Source of the DNA: Paenibacillus radicibacter
Lineage (GTDB): Bacteria > Bacillota > Bacilli > Paenibacillales > NBRC-103111
Assembly: GCF_024721995.1 (NCBI RefSeq)
Contig: NZ_JANQBC010000003.1
Location: 1-64,000, forward strand
Direction: 5' to 3'
Length of the DNA: 64,000 bases
Under the pieces are notes generated by a model, which searched no databases, was not told where the DNA came from, and saw nothing but the letters and a program-made list of their open reading frames with translations. Position numbers and translations under genes: made by a program. Position 1 is the stretch's first letter, and the number at the start of each line of letters is the position of its first letter. Shown here in pieces: positions 9,114 to 20,515 of the stretch.

Positions 9114-10379
9114 TTATTCTTCGACTTTCTCGCGCCAAATTTCAGCACCTAATAGAGTCAAATTCTCAACCAAATAATCATAACCACGATCAATATATTC
9201 CACACCTGTTACTTCTGTTATTCCACTGCCACTCGGTACAGTAAGCCCTGCAATAACTAGCGCTGCACCCGCACGTAAATCGGTAGCATGAACGCGAGCC
9301 GGGCTAAGTGTTGTTCCTTCTATAACGGCGGATCGTCCTTCGAGCTTCGCTTTAGCACCCATTCTTAATAATTCAGGAATATGCTTAAATCGGCTTCCAT
9401 ATACATGATCCGTTAATACACTCACACCAGTCGCTTGCGTAAGCAAGGAACACATTGGAGATTGCAAATCCGTCGCAAAGCCTGGATACACAAGCGCTTT
9501 TACATCAACATGTGTATATTCAGGTTGTCCAACGATTCGGATGGACTCATCCATTTCGTACACCTGAACGCCCATTTCTTGCAGCTTAGCCGTAATAGCT
9601 TCCATATGCTTCGGGATAATTTGATCAATCGTCACATCCCCGCGTGTTGCTGCTGCTGCAATCATGTACGTTCCTGCTTGAATCCGGTCAGGAATAATCG
9701 AATGACGACATCCATGCATCGTATCTACGCCTTCGATACGAATGGTTTCTGTACCTGCCCCTTTAATATTCGCACCCATGGAATTCAGCAAAGTAGCTAC
9801 ATCGATAATCTCAGGCTCTTTAGCTGCATTCTCAATAATGGTGGAACCTTTAGCACGGGAAGCAGCAAGCATAATATTAATCGTTGCTCCTACACTAGCC
9901 ATATCTAAATATATTTTCGCGCCGCGAAGTTCCTTCGCTTTAATATGTAGCGCGCCATTTTCATTCGTTACAACTGCACCTAAAGCTTCGAAGCCTTTAA
10001 TATGCAGATCAATTGGACGTGGCTCGAAGTTACAACCCCCAGGAAGACCAATTACTGCTTCTCCGAATCGCCCTAATAATGCTCCCATTAAATAATAGGA
10101 GGCTCTAATTTTTTTTACATTTCCATTTGGCAACGGAACCGATTTCATCGCAGATGGATCAATCACCATTTCATCCTTCTGCCAAGTTACCGTCGCTCCA
10201 AGTTCACTTAGAATTTCAGTATAAATGGAAACGTCGCTTAATTGCGGCAGGTTATCCAGCGTTACCGTCGTCTCCGCTAATACTGCAGCTGGAATAAGTG
10301 CAATCGCACTATTCTTCGCACCGCTAATACGGACGGTTCCGCGGAGTGGACGTCCCCCAGCAATCATCAATTTGTCCAT
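9114..10379 (-). CDS. murA: UDP-N-acetylglucosamine 1-carboxyvinyltransferase (MurA)
   Basis: Enzyme of 421 residues catalysing the first committed step of peptidoglycan synthesis, transfer of enolpyruvate from PEP to UDP-GlcNAc in the cytosol. N-terminal [18 protein letters not shown] and the catalytic loop [15 protein letters not shown] with the active-site cysteine (fosfomycin target) are visible. Position between fbaA and rho matches murAB (murZ) of B. subtilis, so this is probably the MurAB-type paralogue. The ywjH and glpX genes that separate these loci in B. subtilis are absent here. Confidence 0.95.
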   Translation of the reverse strand: MDKLMIAGGRPLRGTVRISGAKNSAIALIPAAVLAETTVTLDNLPQLSDVSIYTEILSELGATVTWQKDEMVIDPSAMKSVPLPNGNVKKIRASYYLMGALLGRFGEAVIGLPGGCNFEPRPIDLHIKGFEALGAVVTNENGALHIKAKELRGAKIYLDMASVGATINIMLAASRAKGSTIIENAAKEPEIIDVATLLNSMGANIKGAGTETIRIEGVDTMHGCRHSIIPDRIQAGTYMIAAAATRGDVTIDQIIPKHMEAITAKLQEMGVQVYEMDESIRIVGQPEYTHVDVKALVYPGFATDLQSPMCSLLTQATGVSVLTDHVYGSRFKHIPELLRMGAKAKLEGRSAVIEGTTLSPARVHATDLRAGAALVIAGLTVPSGSGITEVTGVEYIDRGYDYLVENLTLLGAEIWREKVEE

Positions 10380-10481
10380 TAAATCTATTTCCCCCTAAAG
10401 CGCTGCATCACACAAACAACTTTTCATTTTATACAATCTATAAAAATATCACTTAATCTACTAGGGAAATGCATGCCTAAT

Positions 10482-10514
10482 AAAAGGGAAACGCATCGAA
10501 TCGATGTGTTTCCC
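10482..10514 (-). terminator. Intrinsic terminator of fbaA
   Basis: Minus strand GGGAAACACATCG-AT-CGATGCGTTTCCC forms a long stem followed by TTTTATT, between fbaA and murA. Confidence 0.75.
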
Positions 10515-10567
10515 AATATTTTGTAGGTGCTAAACGAGCTATTCAAACAAGCAGAATCGAAAATCGA

Positions 10568-11422
10568 TTAAGCTTGATTTTCACTACCGAAGATCTTGAT
10601 TTTGGATTTAACGACTTCAACCATTGCTTTGCGCGCAGGTACGAGGTATTTACGAGGATCATACACTTTAGCGTCTGCATTCAATACATCACGAATTGTT
10701 TGCGTCAATGCAACTTGGTTCTCTGTGTTTACGTTGATTTTACCAACGCCAGCTGCAATAGAGTTACGAAGCATTTCGTCTGGAACGCCTGAACCACCGT
10801 GAAGTACGATTGGAACTGGAATCGCGCTCGCAACTTTCTCGATGATGTCAAAGTGAATGTTCGGCTCACCTGCATACATACCGTGTGCAGTACCAACAGC
10901 GATTGCTAGGCAGTCAACACCTGTTTCTTCGTAGAAACGGATTGCTTCTTCTGGCTTAGCAAGGCTTGCGTGTTCAGCATCAACGGAGATATCATCTTCA
11001 ACGCCACCGATTGTTCCAAGCTCACCCTCAACGGAAACGCCCATTGCGTGTGCAGCTTTAACAACTTCTTTCGTCAAACGGATGTTATCCTCAAAGGAAT
11101 GGTGGGAACCGTCAAACATAACGGAACTGAAACCAGCACGGATACATTTCATTGCAACTTCGAAAGTTGAACCATGATCTAGGTGCAACGCGATTGGCAA
11201 ACCAGATTGCTTAGCTGCCGCTTCTGCAATTGCAACTGTGTATTCGATACCCATGTACTTAAGCGCACCCTCAGATACACCAAAGATGAATGGAGAATTC
11301 AATTCTTTCGCTGCTTCTGTAATTGCTTGAGCGAACTCCAAATTGTTCATGTTGAATTGACCTACTGCAAATTTGTTCGCTTTTGCTTGTGGCAAAAACT
11401 CGTTCATAGAAACTAATGGCAT
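10568..11422 (-). CDS. fbaA: Fructose-1,6-bisphosphate aldolase, class II
   Basis: Protein of 284 residues; cleaves fructose 1,6-bisphosphate to DHAP and glyceraldehyde 3-phosphate in glycolysis. Zinc-binding and catalytic segments are visible: ALHLDHGSTFE, SVEGELGTIGG, GTAHGMY and VLHGGSGVPDE. Length and start (MPLVSMNEFLPQAKANKFAVGQFN) fit the class II family. The ATG is preceded by AGGAGGAG. Located between spo0F and murA as in B. subtilis, with its own terminator. Confidence 0.97.
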   Translation of the reverse strand: MPLVSMNEFLPQAKANKFAVGQFNMNNLEFAQAITEAAKELNSPFIFGVSEGALKYMGIEYTVAIAEAAAKQSGLPIALHLDHGSTFEVAMKCIRAGFSSVMFDGSHHSFEDNIRLTKEVVKAAHAMGVSVEGELGTIGGVEDDISVDAEHASLAKPEEAIRFYEETGVDCLAIAVGTAHGMYAGEPNIHFDIIEKVASAIPVPIVLHGGSGVPDEMLRNSIAAGVGKINVNTENQVALTQTIRDVLNADAKVYDPRKYLVPARKAMVEVVKSKIKIFGSENQA

Positions 11423-11570
11423 GTTTTCTACTCCTCCTAGTTAAGTGATTGAAATTAAGATTGTTTACCCTCTTCCATCACACTGTGATATTATAACACA
11501 TGTGGATATAAAAGATAACCGAGCCCTTGAAAAACCAGATATTGGTTCTCAGTGCCGATGATATGAATAA

Positions 11571-11609
11571 AAAAAGATCCTAATTCTTTATTGGAATTAG
11601 GATCTTTTT
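11571..11609 (-). terminator. Intrinsic terminator after spo0F
   Basis: AAAAAGATCCTAATTC...GAATTAGGATCTTTTT is a 16-bp inverted repeat flanked by A and T runs, so it could work in both directions; here it closes spo0F. Confidence 0.85.
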
Positions 11610-11610
11610 A

Positions 11611-11994
11611 TTATCCAAACCTACGTTCATTAGGTGCTAAAAACTGATTGTTAACGGCTATACGTAATTCATCAATATCGAACGGTTTCGTAAAATGCTC
11701 GAGCACGCCAAGTTCTGTCGTCTCTTTAATCATATCAAGCTCACCATAAGCCGTCATCATAATGACTTTAATCGACTCATCCATCTGCTTAATATGCCGC
11801 AAAATATCGAGTCCATCCATACCTGGGATTTTCATGTCAAGCAAAACAAGATCAGGCGCTTCTTTCTTTACAATCTCAAGCGCAAGTCTGCCATTGGAGG
11901 CTTGAAATGTCGTATATCCTTCTGCGTTAAATACTTCCGTTAGCAAGATTCTGATACCAGTCTGATCATCCACGATCAATAGCTTCTTATTCAA
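11611..11994 (-). CDS. spo0F: Sporulation phosphorelay response regulator Spo0F
   Basis: Single-domain receiver of 127 residues. Acidic pocket (LLIVDD), phospho-acceptor Asp in [14 protein letters not shown], conserved Thr in [11 protein letters not shown] and Lys in [10 protein letters not shown] are present, with extensive similarity to B. subtilis Spo0F. Spo0F carries phosphate from sensor kinases to Spo0B and then Spo0A. The start is taken as TTG 11994 ([10 protein letters not shown]) because GAGGGGG lies 7 nt upstream; the in-frame ATG at 12057 would fall inside the sigma-H-like promoter. It is located between pyrG and fbaA as in B. subtilis. Confidence 0.95.
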   Translation of the reverse strand: MNKKLLIVDDQTGIRILLTEVFNAEGYTTFQASNGRLALEIVKKEAPDLVLLDMKIPGMDGLDILRHIKQMDESIKVIMMTAYGELDMIKETTELGVLEHFTKPFDIDELRIAVNNQFLAPNERRFG

Positions 11995-12046
11995 TCCAAT
12001 ACCCCCTCGGAACAAATAACGAACAAAACCGTTTTCTATAACAACT

Positions 12047-12075
12047 TTATTCGCCATTTACTTCCACATTCCTGC
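12047..12075 (-). promoter_or_regulatory. Sigma-H type promoter of spo0F
   Basis: On the minus strand GCAGGAATG (12067-12075) fits the sigma-H -35 consensus RnAGGAwWW in all but the last base. GGCGAATAA (12047-12055) fits the -10 consensus RnnGAATww fully, with an 11-nt spacer. In B. subtilis spo0F is transcribed from a sigma-H promoter. The match, the spacing and the gene identity agree, although no experiment is visible here. Confidence 0.7.
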
Positions 12076-12114
12076 TAAAAATGTAAAAAGGTTTGGATCA
12101 ATTGTAAAAAATGA

Positions 12115-13728
<1,614 letters not shown>

Positions 13729-13837
13729 TTAGATGTTTTGAACTTTCGTTCCAAAATGGGTGATTCACTTGTCTTAGTTTCCAGTAAAACGGGGTTACTT
13801 AACCAAAAAAACGATAAAAAACCATAAAAAAACAAAA

Positions 13838-13905
13838 AAAAGTGACACCCGTAGCGAGACGGGGCACTTTTTTAATCATAAAGTCCGTTATTCTTTTTGA
13901 AGCCC
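13838..13905 (-). promoter_or_regulatory. pyrG leader attenuator (reiterative transcription type)
   Basis: The inferred transcript begins with GGGC at 13905, and a terminator hairpin at 13838-13873 has a C-rich 5' strand (GTGCCCCGT) followed by a U run. In B. subtilis pyrG, low CTP makes RNA polymerase stutter and add extra G residues at the GGGC start; the poly(G) pairs with the C-rich 5' strand of the terminator and prevents termination. All three elements, the GGGC start, the C-rich strand and the terminator, are present in the same order, and the leader to the ATG is 189 nt. Operation by this mechanism is inferred. Confidence 0.75.
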
Positions 13906-13912
13906 GAAATAT

Positions 13913-13941
13913 AGTCTACTCAAAACCTGGCTGACTGTCAA
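13913..13941 (-). promoter_or_regulatory. pyrG promoter
   Basis: Minus strand TTGACA (13936-13941), 17-nt spacer, TAGACT (13913-13918), then 7 nt to a GGGC initiation sequence at 13905. It lies 40 nt beyond the rpoE stop, so pyrG can be expressed separately from rpoE. Confidence 0.75.
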
Positions 13942-13980
13942 GAAAACTTACAGGTCAAATTTAGACATAAGAATGAACAA

Positions 13981-14565
13981 TTATTTATCGTCTGCTTCCT
14001 CTTCATCCAATTCCTCTTCATCTTCTGAATCTTCGTCATCCGTACCTTCACCAGCAACAGCTTCATCGATTTCTTCTTCTTCTTCGATCTCTTCGTCACC
14101 AAAGAATCCGGATTCCTCTTCTTCCTCTTCCTCTTCCGTCTCGGATTCGCTTTCAAACTCATCACGAGGGGAGTCGAAGGAATCGAAACCTTCAGCATCA
14201 TAACTTTCCTCTTCTTCAGCGAATAGATCCTCATCGTCGTCATCTTCATCATTAATGATGCGCGGACGTTTAGCAGCTCCTGCTACTGTATCTTCGCCTT
14301 TCTCAACTGGGTACCAACGCTTAAGTCCCCAAAGGTTAGCTCCAACACATGCAAAGCGTCCATCAATATTAATTTCCGTATATAGTTGTGCTATTACATC
14401 CATCGTTTGTTCAGAGGACATGCCTTTGATCTTCGCAATCTCTTGCATCAGATCACGATAATAAAACGGAGTGTTCGCAGATTTCAATAATTCAAACGCA
14501 AGGTCAACCATCGGCATTTCGCGGGCTTGATCCTCGCTAAATTTAAGTGTATATGGGTTACTCAC
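13981..14565 (-). CDS. rpoE: DNA-directed RNA polymerase subunit delta
   Basis: Protein of 194 residues. The N-terminal winged-helix HARE-HTH domain (about 1-90: MVDLAFELLK, YYRDLMQEIAKIKG, YTEINIDGRFACVG, WGLKRWYP) is followed by an extremely Asp/Glu-rich, disordered tail of nearly 100 residues. Delta binds RNA polymerase in Gram-positive bacteria and favours RNA displacement and recycling. GTG 14565 (VSNPYTLKF) is preferred over in-frame GTG 14577, which abuts the GAAGGGA ribosome-binding site. It is next to pyrG as in B. subtilis. No terminator of its own is seen before the pyrG promoter. Confidence 0.95.
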   Translation of the reverse strand: MSNPYTLKFSEDQAREMPMVDLAFELLKSANTPFYYRDLMQEIAKIKGMSSEQTMDVIAQLYTEINIDGRFACVGANLWGLKRWYPVEKGEDTVAGAAKRPRIINDEDDDDEDLFAEEEESYDAEGFDSFDSPRDEFESESETEEEEEEEESGFFGDEEIEEEEEIDEAVAGEGTDDEDSEDEEELDEEEADDK

Positions 14566-14906
14566 AGCAAAACACACTTCCCTTCAACTACATTTATTCA
14601 TACAGCGCTCTAACTACTAACTTATCCAATATATTCATTAAGTAAAACCTATTTTATGTAAAAATGCAACTTCACGCAAGTCATCCCCAGAAAATAGCAA
14701 AGCGAAGGTTTCCCTTCGCTTCAGACTGTACCCTGCAGAGACTTCATTTACGATGCCTCTCACTTTCAGAGTATGTCGATTTCCTCTCCTTGACACGGCT
14801 GTAACCTTATTTATTTCATACGGGGCAAATCAATCAGTCAGTTATTGCGCATGTACATACAATGAGGAGAGATTCGACATCCGGTGTTAGGTGGGAGGTG
14901 GCTGCA
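14566..14906. other. Intergenic region between divergent rpoE and protease genes
   Basis: No gene found. It contains a strong perfect hairpin AGCGAAGG-TTTC-CCTTCGCT at about 14700-14720 with only a weak U-rich stretch on the minus side. Presumably it also holds the divergent promoters; I could not assign -10/-35 pairs with confidence. Confidence 0.5.
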
Positions 14907-16124
14907 TTGGATCCCAATCCTCATATTGAAACGTCACATGATGAATTACATCTCTCAAACAACGAGAAAAAAAGACACATTATTCACTTTAAGCATGCGA
15001 AGGACTTCCACGAATGCATCGAGAGTATCAAAGCTTGGCAGGCTACTGCTCATGAGAAATCATCGTTTCAAGTTATGAATATCATACAAGCGATCTCATG
15101 TCCGGCACATGCTGTGCCTGCACTAATACCATTTTCCAATAACATGTCGATTGAAGAAGACATTCCCTTACACCTTCATGCGCAAATGGAACCTGGATAT
15201 GAGTATTCCGAATCAAGAGATGTTCCGTTTCCTGTAAATGGACAATTAATCCCATGGGGAGTTAAGCAAGTCAAAGCGCCACTGACTTGGAACAAAACAC
15301 GCGGTCATGAAATCAAGATCGGTATCATTGATACAGGTGTTGATGCCACACACCCTGATTTGAAAACTTCAATCTCCCGAGGCGTCAATCTGCTCTTCCC
15401 CGGTATGTTGCCTAACGATGATAATGGACATGGTACTCACATTGCTGGTATTATCGCTGGTGCTTCAACTCGAAAAGGTATTCTAGGTGTCGCTCCACAA
15501 GCTTCTATTCATGCGGTAAAAGCGTTCGATCGACTAGGTAGTGCGTATGTTTCCGACATTATCGCCGGTATCAACTGGTGTGTTGAAAATAATATGGACA
15601 TTATCAATATGAGCTTTGGAATGAAAACATATTCAAAGGCACTTCAGAATGCCGTTGAGCAAGCCTATAAGGCGGGTAAGATTATTATCGCTTCCTGTGG
15701 AAATGAAGGTAAAAAAGCAACTGTCGATTACCCCGCTCGCTTCCCGCAAGTTGTCTCCGTTGGTGCTATTACGCAACTAAACCGGATTGCACCGTTCAGC
15801 AATAAAGGTAAGCGCATCGACATATACGCCCCTGGAGAGAAGATTTACTCCTGCTGGTTATATAGCAATTATAACGAACTAAGCGGCACTTCAATGGCAA
15901 CTGCCCATGTAAGCGGCGTTGTCGCCTTAATGCTAAGCACCAAGCCAACACTTAAGCCACTGCAGATTAAGCGAGTTCTGAAACAATATGCCGTCTCGTT
16001 AAAAAAGGAACTTACTGCTTCTGCAGGACAAATTAATGCACGGCGGATCATTAATGCCATTACAAAACCTCGAGTACAACCAACAAAAAATAAAGTGACG
16101 CGACGCAAAATCAATAAATCTTAG
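14907..16124 (+). CDS. Subtilisin-like serine protease (peptidase S8)
   Basis: Protease of about 405 residues with the complete catalytic triad: Asp in IGIIDTGVDATHPDL, His in NGHGTHIAGI, Ser in LSGTSMATAHVSG; the oxyanion Asn lies in ASCGNEG. Residues about 20-80 resemble an I9-type propeptide. There is no convincing signal peptide, so it may be intracellular or exported by another route. TTG 14907 is chosen because GGGAGGTGG lies about 6 nt upstream; ATG 14862 in frame has no ribosome-binding site. It ends with a basic tail (KKN/RRK-rich). It stands alone on the plus strand between minus-strand genes. Confidence 0.9.
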   Translation: MDPNPHIETSHDELHLSNNEKKRHIIHFKHAKDFHECIESIKAWQATAHEKSSFQVMNIIQAISCPAHAVPALIPFSNNMSIEEDIPLHLHAQMEPGYEYSESRDVPFPVNGQLIPWGVKQVKAPLTWNKTRGHEIKIGIIDTGVDATHPDLKTSISRGVNLLFPGMLPNDDNGHGTHIAGIIAGASTRKGILGVAPQASIHAVKAFDRLGSAYVSDIIAGINWCVENNMDIINMSFGMKTYSKALQNAVEQAYKAGKIIIASCGNEGKKATVDYPARFPQVVSVGAITQLNRIAPFSNKGKRIDIYAPGEKIYSCWLYSNYNELSGTSMATAHVSGVVALMLSTKPTLKPLQIKRVLKQYAVSLKKELTASAGQINARRIINAITKPRVQPTKNKVTRRKINKS

Positions 16125-16134
16125 ATATAAATAG

Positions 16135-16175
16135 AAGGCACTGTTGACGGTAATCCCGCCTACAGTGCCTTTTGT
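16135..16175. terminator. Bidirectional intrinsic terminator
   Basis: AAGGCACTGT...ACAGTGCCTTTT inverted repeat between the converging protease and argS genes. Confidence 0.75.
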
Positions 16176-16185
16176 CTTTATTGTC

Positions 16186-17859
16186 TTACATACGATCTGG
16201 TGAAGAAACGCCAACTGCTTTGAGCACATTGCGAATTACGATTTGAAGTGCACCAAGCAATGCGAAACGTGCTTGTGTCTGCTCTTCATCTTCGGTAATA
16301 ACACGCTCTGCTTTGTAGTATGAGTGGAACATACTTGCAAGTTCGTATACGTAACGGATTAAACGATGCGGTGCGTATAGACGTGCAGCTTCCGAAATCT
16401 CTTGAGGAAGCTCGCCCATTTTGCGAAGAAGATCAAATTCTCCTTCTGCTGTTAGGGAGCTTAGTTTCACTTCAGACAAGTCCTTAAGTGTAATACCTTG
16501 CTCCTCCGCTTGACGGAAAATCGAACAAATACGCGCATGTGCATATTGAACGTAGAACACAGGGTTCTCATTGGATTTGGATACTGCTAGATCCATATCG
16601 AAATCAAGGTGAGAATCCATGGAGCGCATTGTGAAGAAGTAACGAATTGCGTCAATGCCAACTTCATCCATCAAGTCTTCCATCGTTACAGCTTTACCTG
16701 TACGCTTGGACATCTTCACTTTCTCCCCGTCTTGGAACAAGGAAACCATCTGTGCAATAAGTACAGTTAACTTCGATGCGTCATAGCCTAGTGCAGTCAT
16801 AGCTGCCTTCACACGCGGGATATAACCATGGTGGTCTGCACCCCAAATGTTGATTAATTCATCATAGCCGCGCTCATACTTGTTACGGTGGTATGCGATG
16901 TCTGGGGTGAGGTATGTGAATGAACCGTCGTTCTTGATAAGTACGCGATCCTTGTCATCCCCAAGGTCTGTTGTACGTAACCATGTAGCGCCATCTTGCT
17001 CATACACGTAGCCGCTGTTACGAAGTGCAGTTAGGGCTTGTTCCAATTGTCCACTCGTATAAATGGATGTCTCAGAGAACCACTCATCGAATTGTACACC
17101 GAATCTACCAAGGTCACGCTTTAATTTATCTAATTCACGAGTTAAACCATATTCACGGAAGAACGCAAGACGCTCAGCTTCCTCTAATTGAAGCAAGCTG
17201 TTACCCTTCTCTGTCGCAAGCTCATCTGCAAAGCCTTTGATATCTTCGCCGTGGTAGCCGTCTTCTGGCATCGGTACATCTTGACCTAATGCTTGCATGT
17301 ATCGAGCTTCAATGGAAAGAGCCAAGTTATTCACTTGGTTACCTGCATCATTGATGTAATATTCACGTGTTACTTTATAACCTGCTAGATCAAGTAAGTT
17401 ACATAGTGCATCACCAACAGCTGCACCACGCGCATGTCCCAAGTGCAGAGAACCTGTCGGATTCGCGGATACGAACTCCACTTGTACTTTGCGGCCTTGT
17501 CCATCGTTTACTTGACCAAAGCGGTCACCAGCTTGTAGAACTTCACCTACAACGTTATACAAATAGCTTTTGTCCATATGAAAATTAATGAAACCTGGTC
17601 CTGCGATTTCAACTTTGGAAATGTGAGCCTTCTCTTGATCCAACTTCGCAATCAGTTGTTCTGCAATTGCGCGTGGGTTTTGCTTCGCAATTTTTGTCAG
17701 CTGCATCGCAATATTCGTCGAAAGATCGCCATGCGTCTTCTCTCTTGGCACCTCAAGCGTGATCTCTGGCAACTGATCTGCCCCTACTAGACCTGCCTCT
17801 ACTACAGCTTGCCCTACTGCTTCGCGTACCGCAGCGTTTACTTGTTCTAACACGTTCAT
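16186..17859 (-). CDS. argS: Arginyl-tRNA synthetase (primary, B. subtilis type)
   Basis: Class I synthetase of 557 residues charging tRNA-Arg. It shows the N-terminal additional domain, the HIGH-like motif in [18 protein letters not shown], the KMSKS-like motif [15 protein letters not shown], and the C-terminal DALR anticodon-binding domain ending in GVSSPDRM. It is close throughout to B. subtilis ArgS. It follows ywiB by only 4 nt, the same pair as in B. subtilis. A second ArgRS gene (24031-25710) is of a different subtype. Confidence 0.96.
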   Translation of the reverse strand: MNVLEQVNAAVREAVGQAVVEAGLVGADQLPEITLEVPREKTHGDLSTNIAMQLTKIAKQNPRAIAEQLIAKLDQEKAHISKVEIAGPGFINFHMDKSYLYNVVGEVLQAGDRFGQVNDGQGRKVQVEFVSANPTGSLHLGHARGAAVGDALCNLLDLAGYKVTREYYINDAGNQVNNLALSIEARYMQALGQDVPMPEDGYHGEDIKGFADELATEKGNSLLQLEEAERLAFFREYGLTRELDKLKRDLGRFGVQFDEWFSETSIYTSGQLEQALTALRNSGYVYEQDGATWLRTTDLGDDKDRVLIKNDGSFTYLTPDIAYHRNKYERGYDELINIWGADHHGYIPRVKAAMTALGYDASKLTVLIAQMVSLFQDGEKVKMSKRTGKAVTMEDLMDEVGIDAIRYFFTMRSMDSHLDFDMDLAVSKSNENPVFYVQYAHARICSIFRQAEEQGITLKDLSEVKLSSLTAEGEFDLLRKMGELPQEISEAARLYAPHRLIRYVYELASMFHSYYKAERVITEDEEQTQARFALLGALQIVIRNVLKAVGVSSPDRM

Positions 17860-17863
17860 TCCT

Positions 17864-18289
17864 TTAACCCTCCTGGTTGTCGCTTAATGGCTTAACAGAT
17901 AACTTTATTTTGAATCGCCCAGCATGTTCGCCTGCGACATACAAATCATAATTCCATTTGGCATCTCCGATGCCACGCTCATCTAAGCGCAATTGGAGTG
18001 AGTGTGTGCGAGTTCGCATCTCAAGGGCCCCCTGTGCCGTACGATACCAACCCTCTGTCCATTCACCCGGCAGAAAAGTTTGCTCATACCCTGTATCACC
18101 TTGTCGAATAATCTTGAACTGATTATCGCTAAATTTCAGCAAAACTGATGTACGCCCCAGCTCTTCTTGCACTTCCTCATACTTGATATAAATATGTCCA
18201 TTCTTCAAATACAAATCGCCATCTGCCTGCTGCAAAAGCTGCTGATCGCCAATTGTACTATCAATGGTAATTCGCACTTGCTGTTTCAT
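17864..18289 (-). CDS. ywiB: YwiB family (DUF1934) protein
   Basis: Protein of 141 residues, rich in beta-strand patterns, with the family-typical opening [16 protein letters not shown] and the later [29 protein letters not shown] block. DUF1934 proteins form a small calycin-like beta barrel; function unknown. It is directly upstream of argS, as in B. subtilis. No signal peptide. Its ATG lies 12 nt after GAGGGAG, a somewhat long spacing. Confidence 0.85.
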   Translation of the reverse strand: MKQQVRITIDSTIGDQQLLQQADGDLYLKNGHIYIKYEEVQEELGRTSVLLKFSDNQFKIIRQGDTGYEQTFLPGEWTEGWYRTAQGALEMRTRTHSLQLRLDERGIGDAKWNYDLYVAGEHAGRFKIKLSVKPLSDNQEG

Positions 18290-18380
18290 TGGACATGTAA
18301 CTCCCTCATGTCAAGTTTAGCTTCTAGTGTATAGTATCACGATCATAAATTCAATTACTGCGGCGGATTCCTTCTATCAT

Positions 18381-18432
18381 GAAAAAACGAGGGTGCCCCC
18401 AAAGTCAATATGGATTGACTCAGGAACACCCT
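18381..18432 (-). terminator. Intrinsic terminator of the speE-speB operon
   Basis: Minus strand CGAGGGTG...CACCCTCG encloses a second nested inverted repeat (AGTCAAT/ATTGACT) and is followed by TTTTTT. Confidence 0.85.
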
Positions 18433-18445
18433 CGATATATATCTA

Positions 18446-19321
18446 TTATTTCGTCGGTACAAGCCCTAGCAAAATTTCACGAATGATCTTGGAAGCGACG
18501 ATTTGTGTCTGCTCCGTAGGATCATACGCAGGAGCAACTTCCACTACGTCAGCGCCGATCACGTTAAGTCCAGCGCCTGCCATCGCATGAATTGCACCAA
18601 GTAATTCCTTGGATGTAATGCCGCCAGCTTCAGCTGTTCCAGTACCTGGAGCTGCTGAAGGATCAAGCACATCAATGTCGATCGTGAGGTAAATAGGACG
18701 TCCTGCAAGCTCAGGAAGAACTTTCTTAAGCGGTTCAAGAACTTCAAACGGATAGAAGTTGATGTTCTCACGCGCAAATTGGAACTCTTCACGAGAGCCA
18801 GAACGGATACCGAATTGGTAAATGTTACGACCACCAATTAAGTTCGCAGCTTTACGAAGCGGTGTGGAGTGTGAAAGCGGTTCGCCTTCATAACTCTCAC
18901 GCAAATCTGCGTGTGCATCAAAATGCACGATCGCAAGATCCGGGTATTTTTCATAAAGCGCTTGGAAAATCGGCCATGAACACAAGTGCTCACCACCAAG
19001 ACCAAGTGGGAACTTATCATCTTTCAGTAGACCTGTTACATATTCCCGAATTACATCAAGGGAGCGCGCAGGGTTACCGAAAGGAAGAAGTAAGTCACCT
19101 GCATCAAAGTAATCAATATCAACTAAAGATTTATCCAAATAAGGACTGTACTCCTCAAGTCCAATGGACACCTCACGAATACGTGGGGGACCAAATCTAG
19201 AACCTGGACGGAAGGATACCGTGAAATCCATCGGCATTCCATAAATGACAGCCTTGGAAGCTGCATAATCATCGGAAGAACAAATAAATACATTACCGGA
19301 ATAAGCTTGATCTAAACGCAT
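18446..19321 (-). CDS. speB: Agmatinase (ureohydrolase)
   Basis: Enzyme of about 291 residues hydrolysing agmatine to putrescine and urea. Manganese ligands of the arginase fold are visible: GGEHLCSW, HFDAHADLRES, and TIDIDVLDPSAAPGTGT. MRLDQAYSGNVFI (ATG 19321) aligns with B. subtilis SpeB; in-frame ATGs at 19336 and 19351 also lack good ribosome-binding sites, so the start is uncertain by ten residues. It follows speE by 46 nt and forms an operon for spermidine synthesis. Confidence 0.95.
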   Translation of the reverse strand: MRLDQAYSGNVFICSSDDYAASKAVIYGMPMDFTVSFRPGSRFGPPRIREVSIGLEEYSPYLDKSLVDIDYFDAGDLLLPFGNPARSLDVIREYVTGLLKDDKFPLGLGGEHLCSWPIFQALYEKYPDLAIVHFDAHADLRESYEGEPLSHSTPLRKAANLIGGRNIYQFGIRSGSREEFQFARENINFYPFEVLEPLKKVLPELAGRPIYLTIDIDVLDPSAAPGTGTAEAGGITSKELLGAIHAMAGAGLNVIGADVVEVAPAYDPTEQTQIVASKIIREILLGLVPTK

Positions 19322-19367
19322 TGCTTGCCCGCACATCCTCTCTATCATCACTAGAAACTAAGAAAGA

Positions 19368-20195
19368 TTACTTCACCAAGTCTTCTACGAATTTCGGTAG
19401 AACAAACGCTGCTTTGTGCAGGCGTGGTGTGTAATACTTCGTATCTAGTTCTGGAATTGCCGTCTCATCCACTTGAAGTGGATCATACGACTTGGAACCC
19501 ATTGTGAATGTCCATAGACCACTTGGGTAAGTTGGGATATTCGCGCCATACACACGTACGATTGGGAAAATTTCTTTTACGTCGCGATTAACTGTTTGGA
19601 TCAAATCTGCTTTGAACCAAGGGTTGTCCGTCTGTGCTACGAAAATTCCGTCTTCTTTCAGCGCATCAAAAATGCCTTGGTAGAAACCTTTGGAGAACAA
19701 CTCCACAGCTGGGCCTACAGGTTCAGTGGAATCAACCATGATCACGTCATACTCATTCTTGTGTTCGTGAATGTGCATGTATCCGTCACCTACGATTACT
19801 TCAACGCGTGGGTTGTCTAACTCCCCAGCAATTGTCGGCAAGTATTTCTTGGAGTACTCGATTACTTTCCCATCGATATCAACAAGAACTGCCTTTTCCA
19901 CTTTTGGGTGCTTCATAACTTCACGGATTACTCCGCCATCGCCTCCGCCAACAACAAGTACGTGTTTCGGATTTGGATGCGTAAATAGTGCTGGATGTGC
20001 AACCATCTCATGGTATACAAACTCATCACGAACAGTCGTCATCACCATACCATCTAGTGTAAGCATTGTGCCCCACTCTTCGGTTTCGATCATGGCTAGA
20101 TCTTGAAAGTCCGTTTGTTCTCGAACGTAAGACTCTTTAATCTTAGCCGTAATCCCATAACTATCTGTTTGTTTTTCTGTGTACCATAAATCCAT
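19368..20195 (-). CDS. speE: Spermidine synthase (polyamine aminopropyltransferase)
   Basis: Enzyme of 275 residues transferring an aminopropyl group from decarboxylated SAM to putrescine. [14 protein letters not shown] (dcSAM binding), [15 protein letters not shown] (catalytic Asp region) and [13 protein letters not shown] are conserved. ATG 20195 (MDLWYTEKQ) has AGAGGGG upstream; the longer in-frame ORF to 20312 has no support. In B. subtilis speE-speB lies beside pbpG (ywhE) and ywhD, and the same neighbours occur here. Confidence 0.97.
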   Translation of the reverse strand: MDLWYTEKQTDSYGITAKIKESYVREQTDFQDLAMIETEEWGTMLTLDGMVMTTVRDEFVYHEMVAHPALFTHPNPKHVLVVGGGDGGVIREVMKHPKVEKAVLVDIDGKVIEYSKKYLPTIAGELDNPRVEVIVGDGYMHIHEHKNEYDVIMVDSTEPVGPAVELFSKGFYQGIFDALKEDGIFVAQTDNPWFKADLIQTVNRDVKEIFPIVRVYGANIPTYPSGLWTFTMGSKSYDPLQVDETAIPELDTKYYTPRLHKAAFVLPKFVEDLVK

Positions 20196-20515
20196 TGTGC
20201 AGCCCCTCTTTCCATTTATATGAATGACCAATATATGCCTGATCTCAGTGTTCAACCTCAGCGTCTTTCCATGCGCAAACGGGTATTTGCAAGCACTCTC
20301 CTTCATGCACAAATTGTATTATAGTAGATTGTACCCCAAATGAAAACAATTGAAGGGGTTCAGGTAAATATTTTCGGTAAATTTGAACTTATTATGTACA
20401 CATTTGAATATCGGATGTAAGTAATTTCCATAATGAGAATAGGGAAGTTTTTACGACCGATGTTGGGTTTGTACGTATATAAAGGGATAGAGTGTGCGTT
20501 AACGATAGGCGCTGT

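Noticed and set aside
13838-13873. Hairpin interpreted as a simple rpoE terminator
   Set aside because: A promoter with a GGGC start lies between rpoE and the hairpin, and the C-rich 5' strand fits the pyrG attenuator better.
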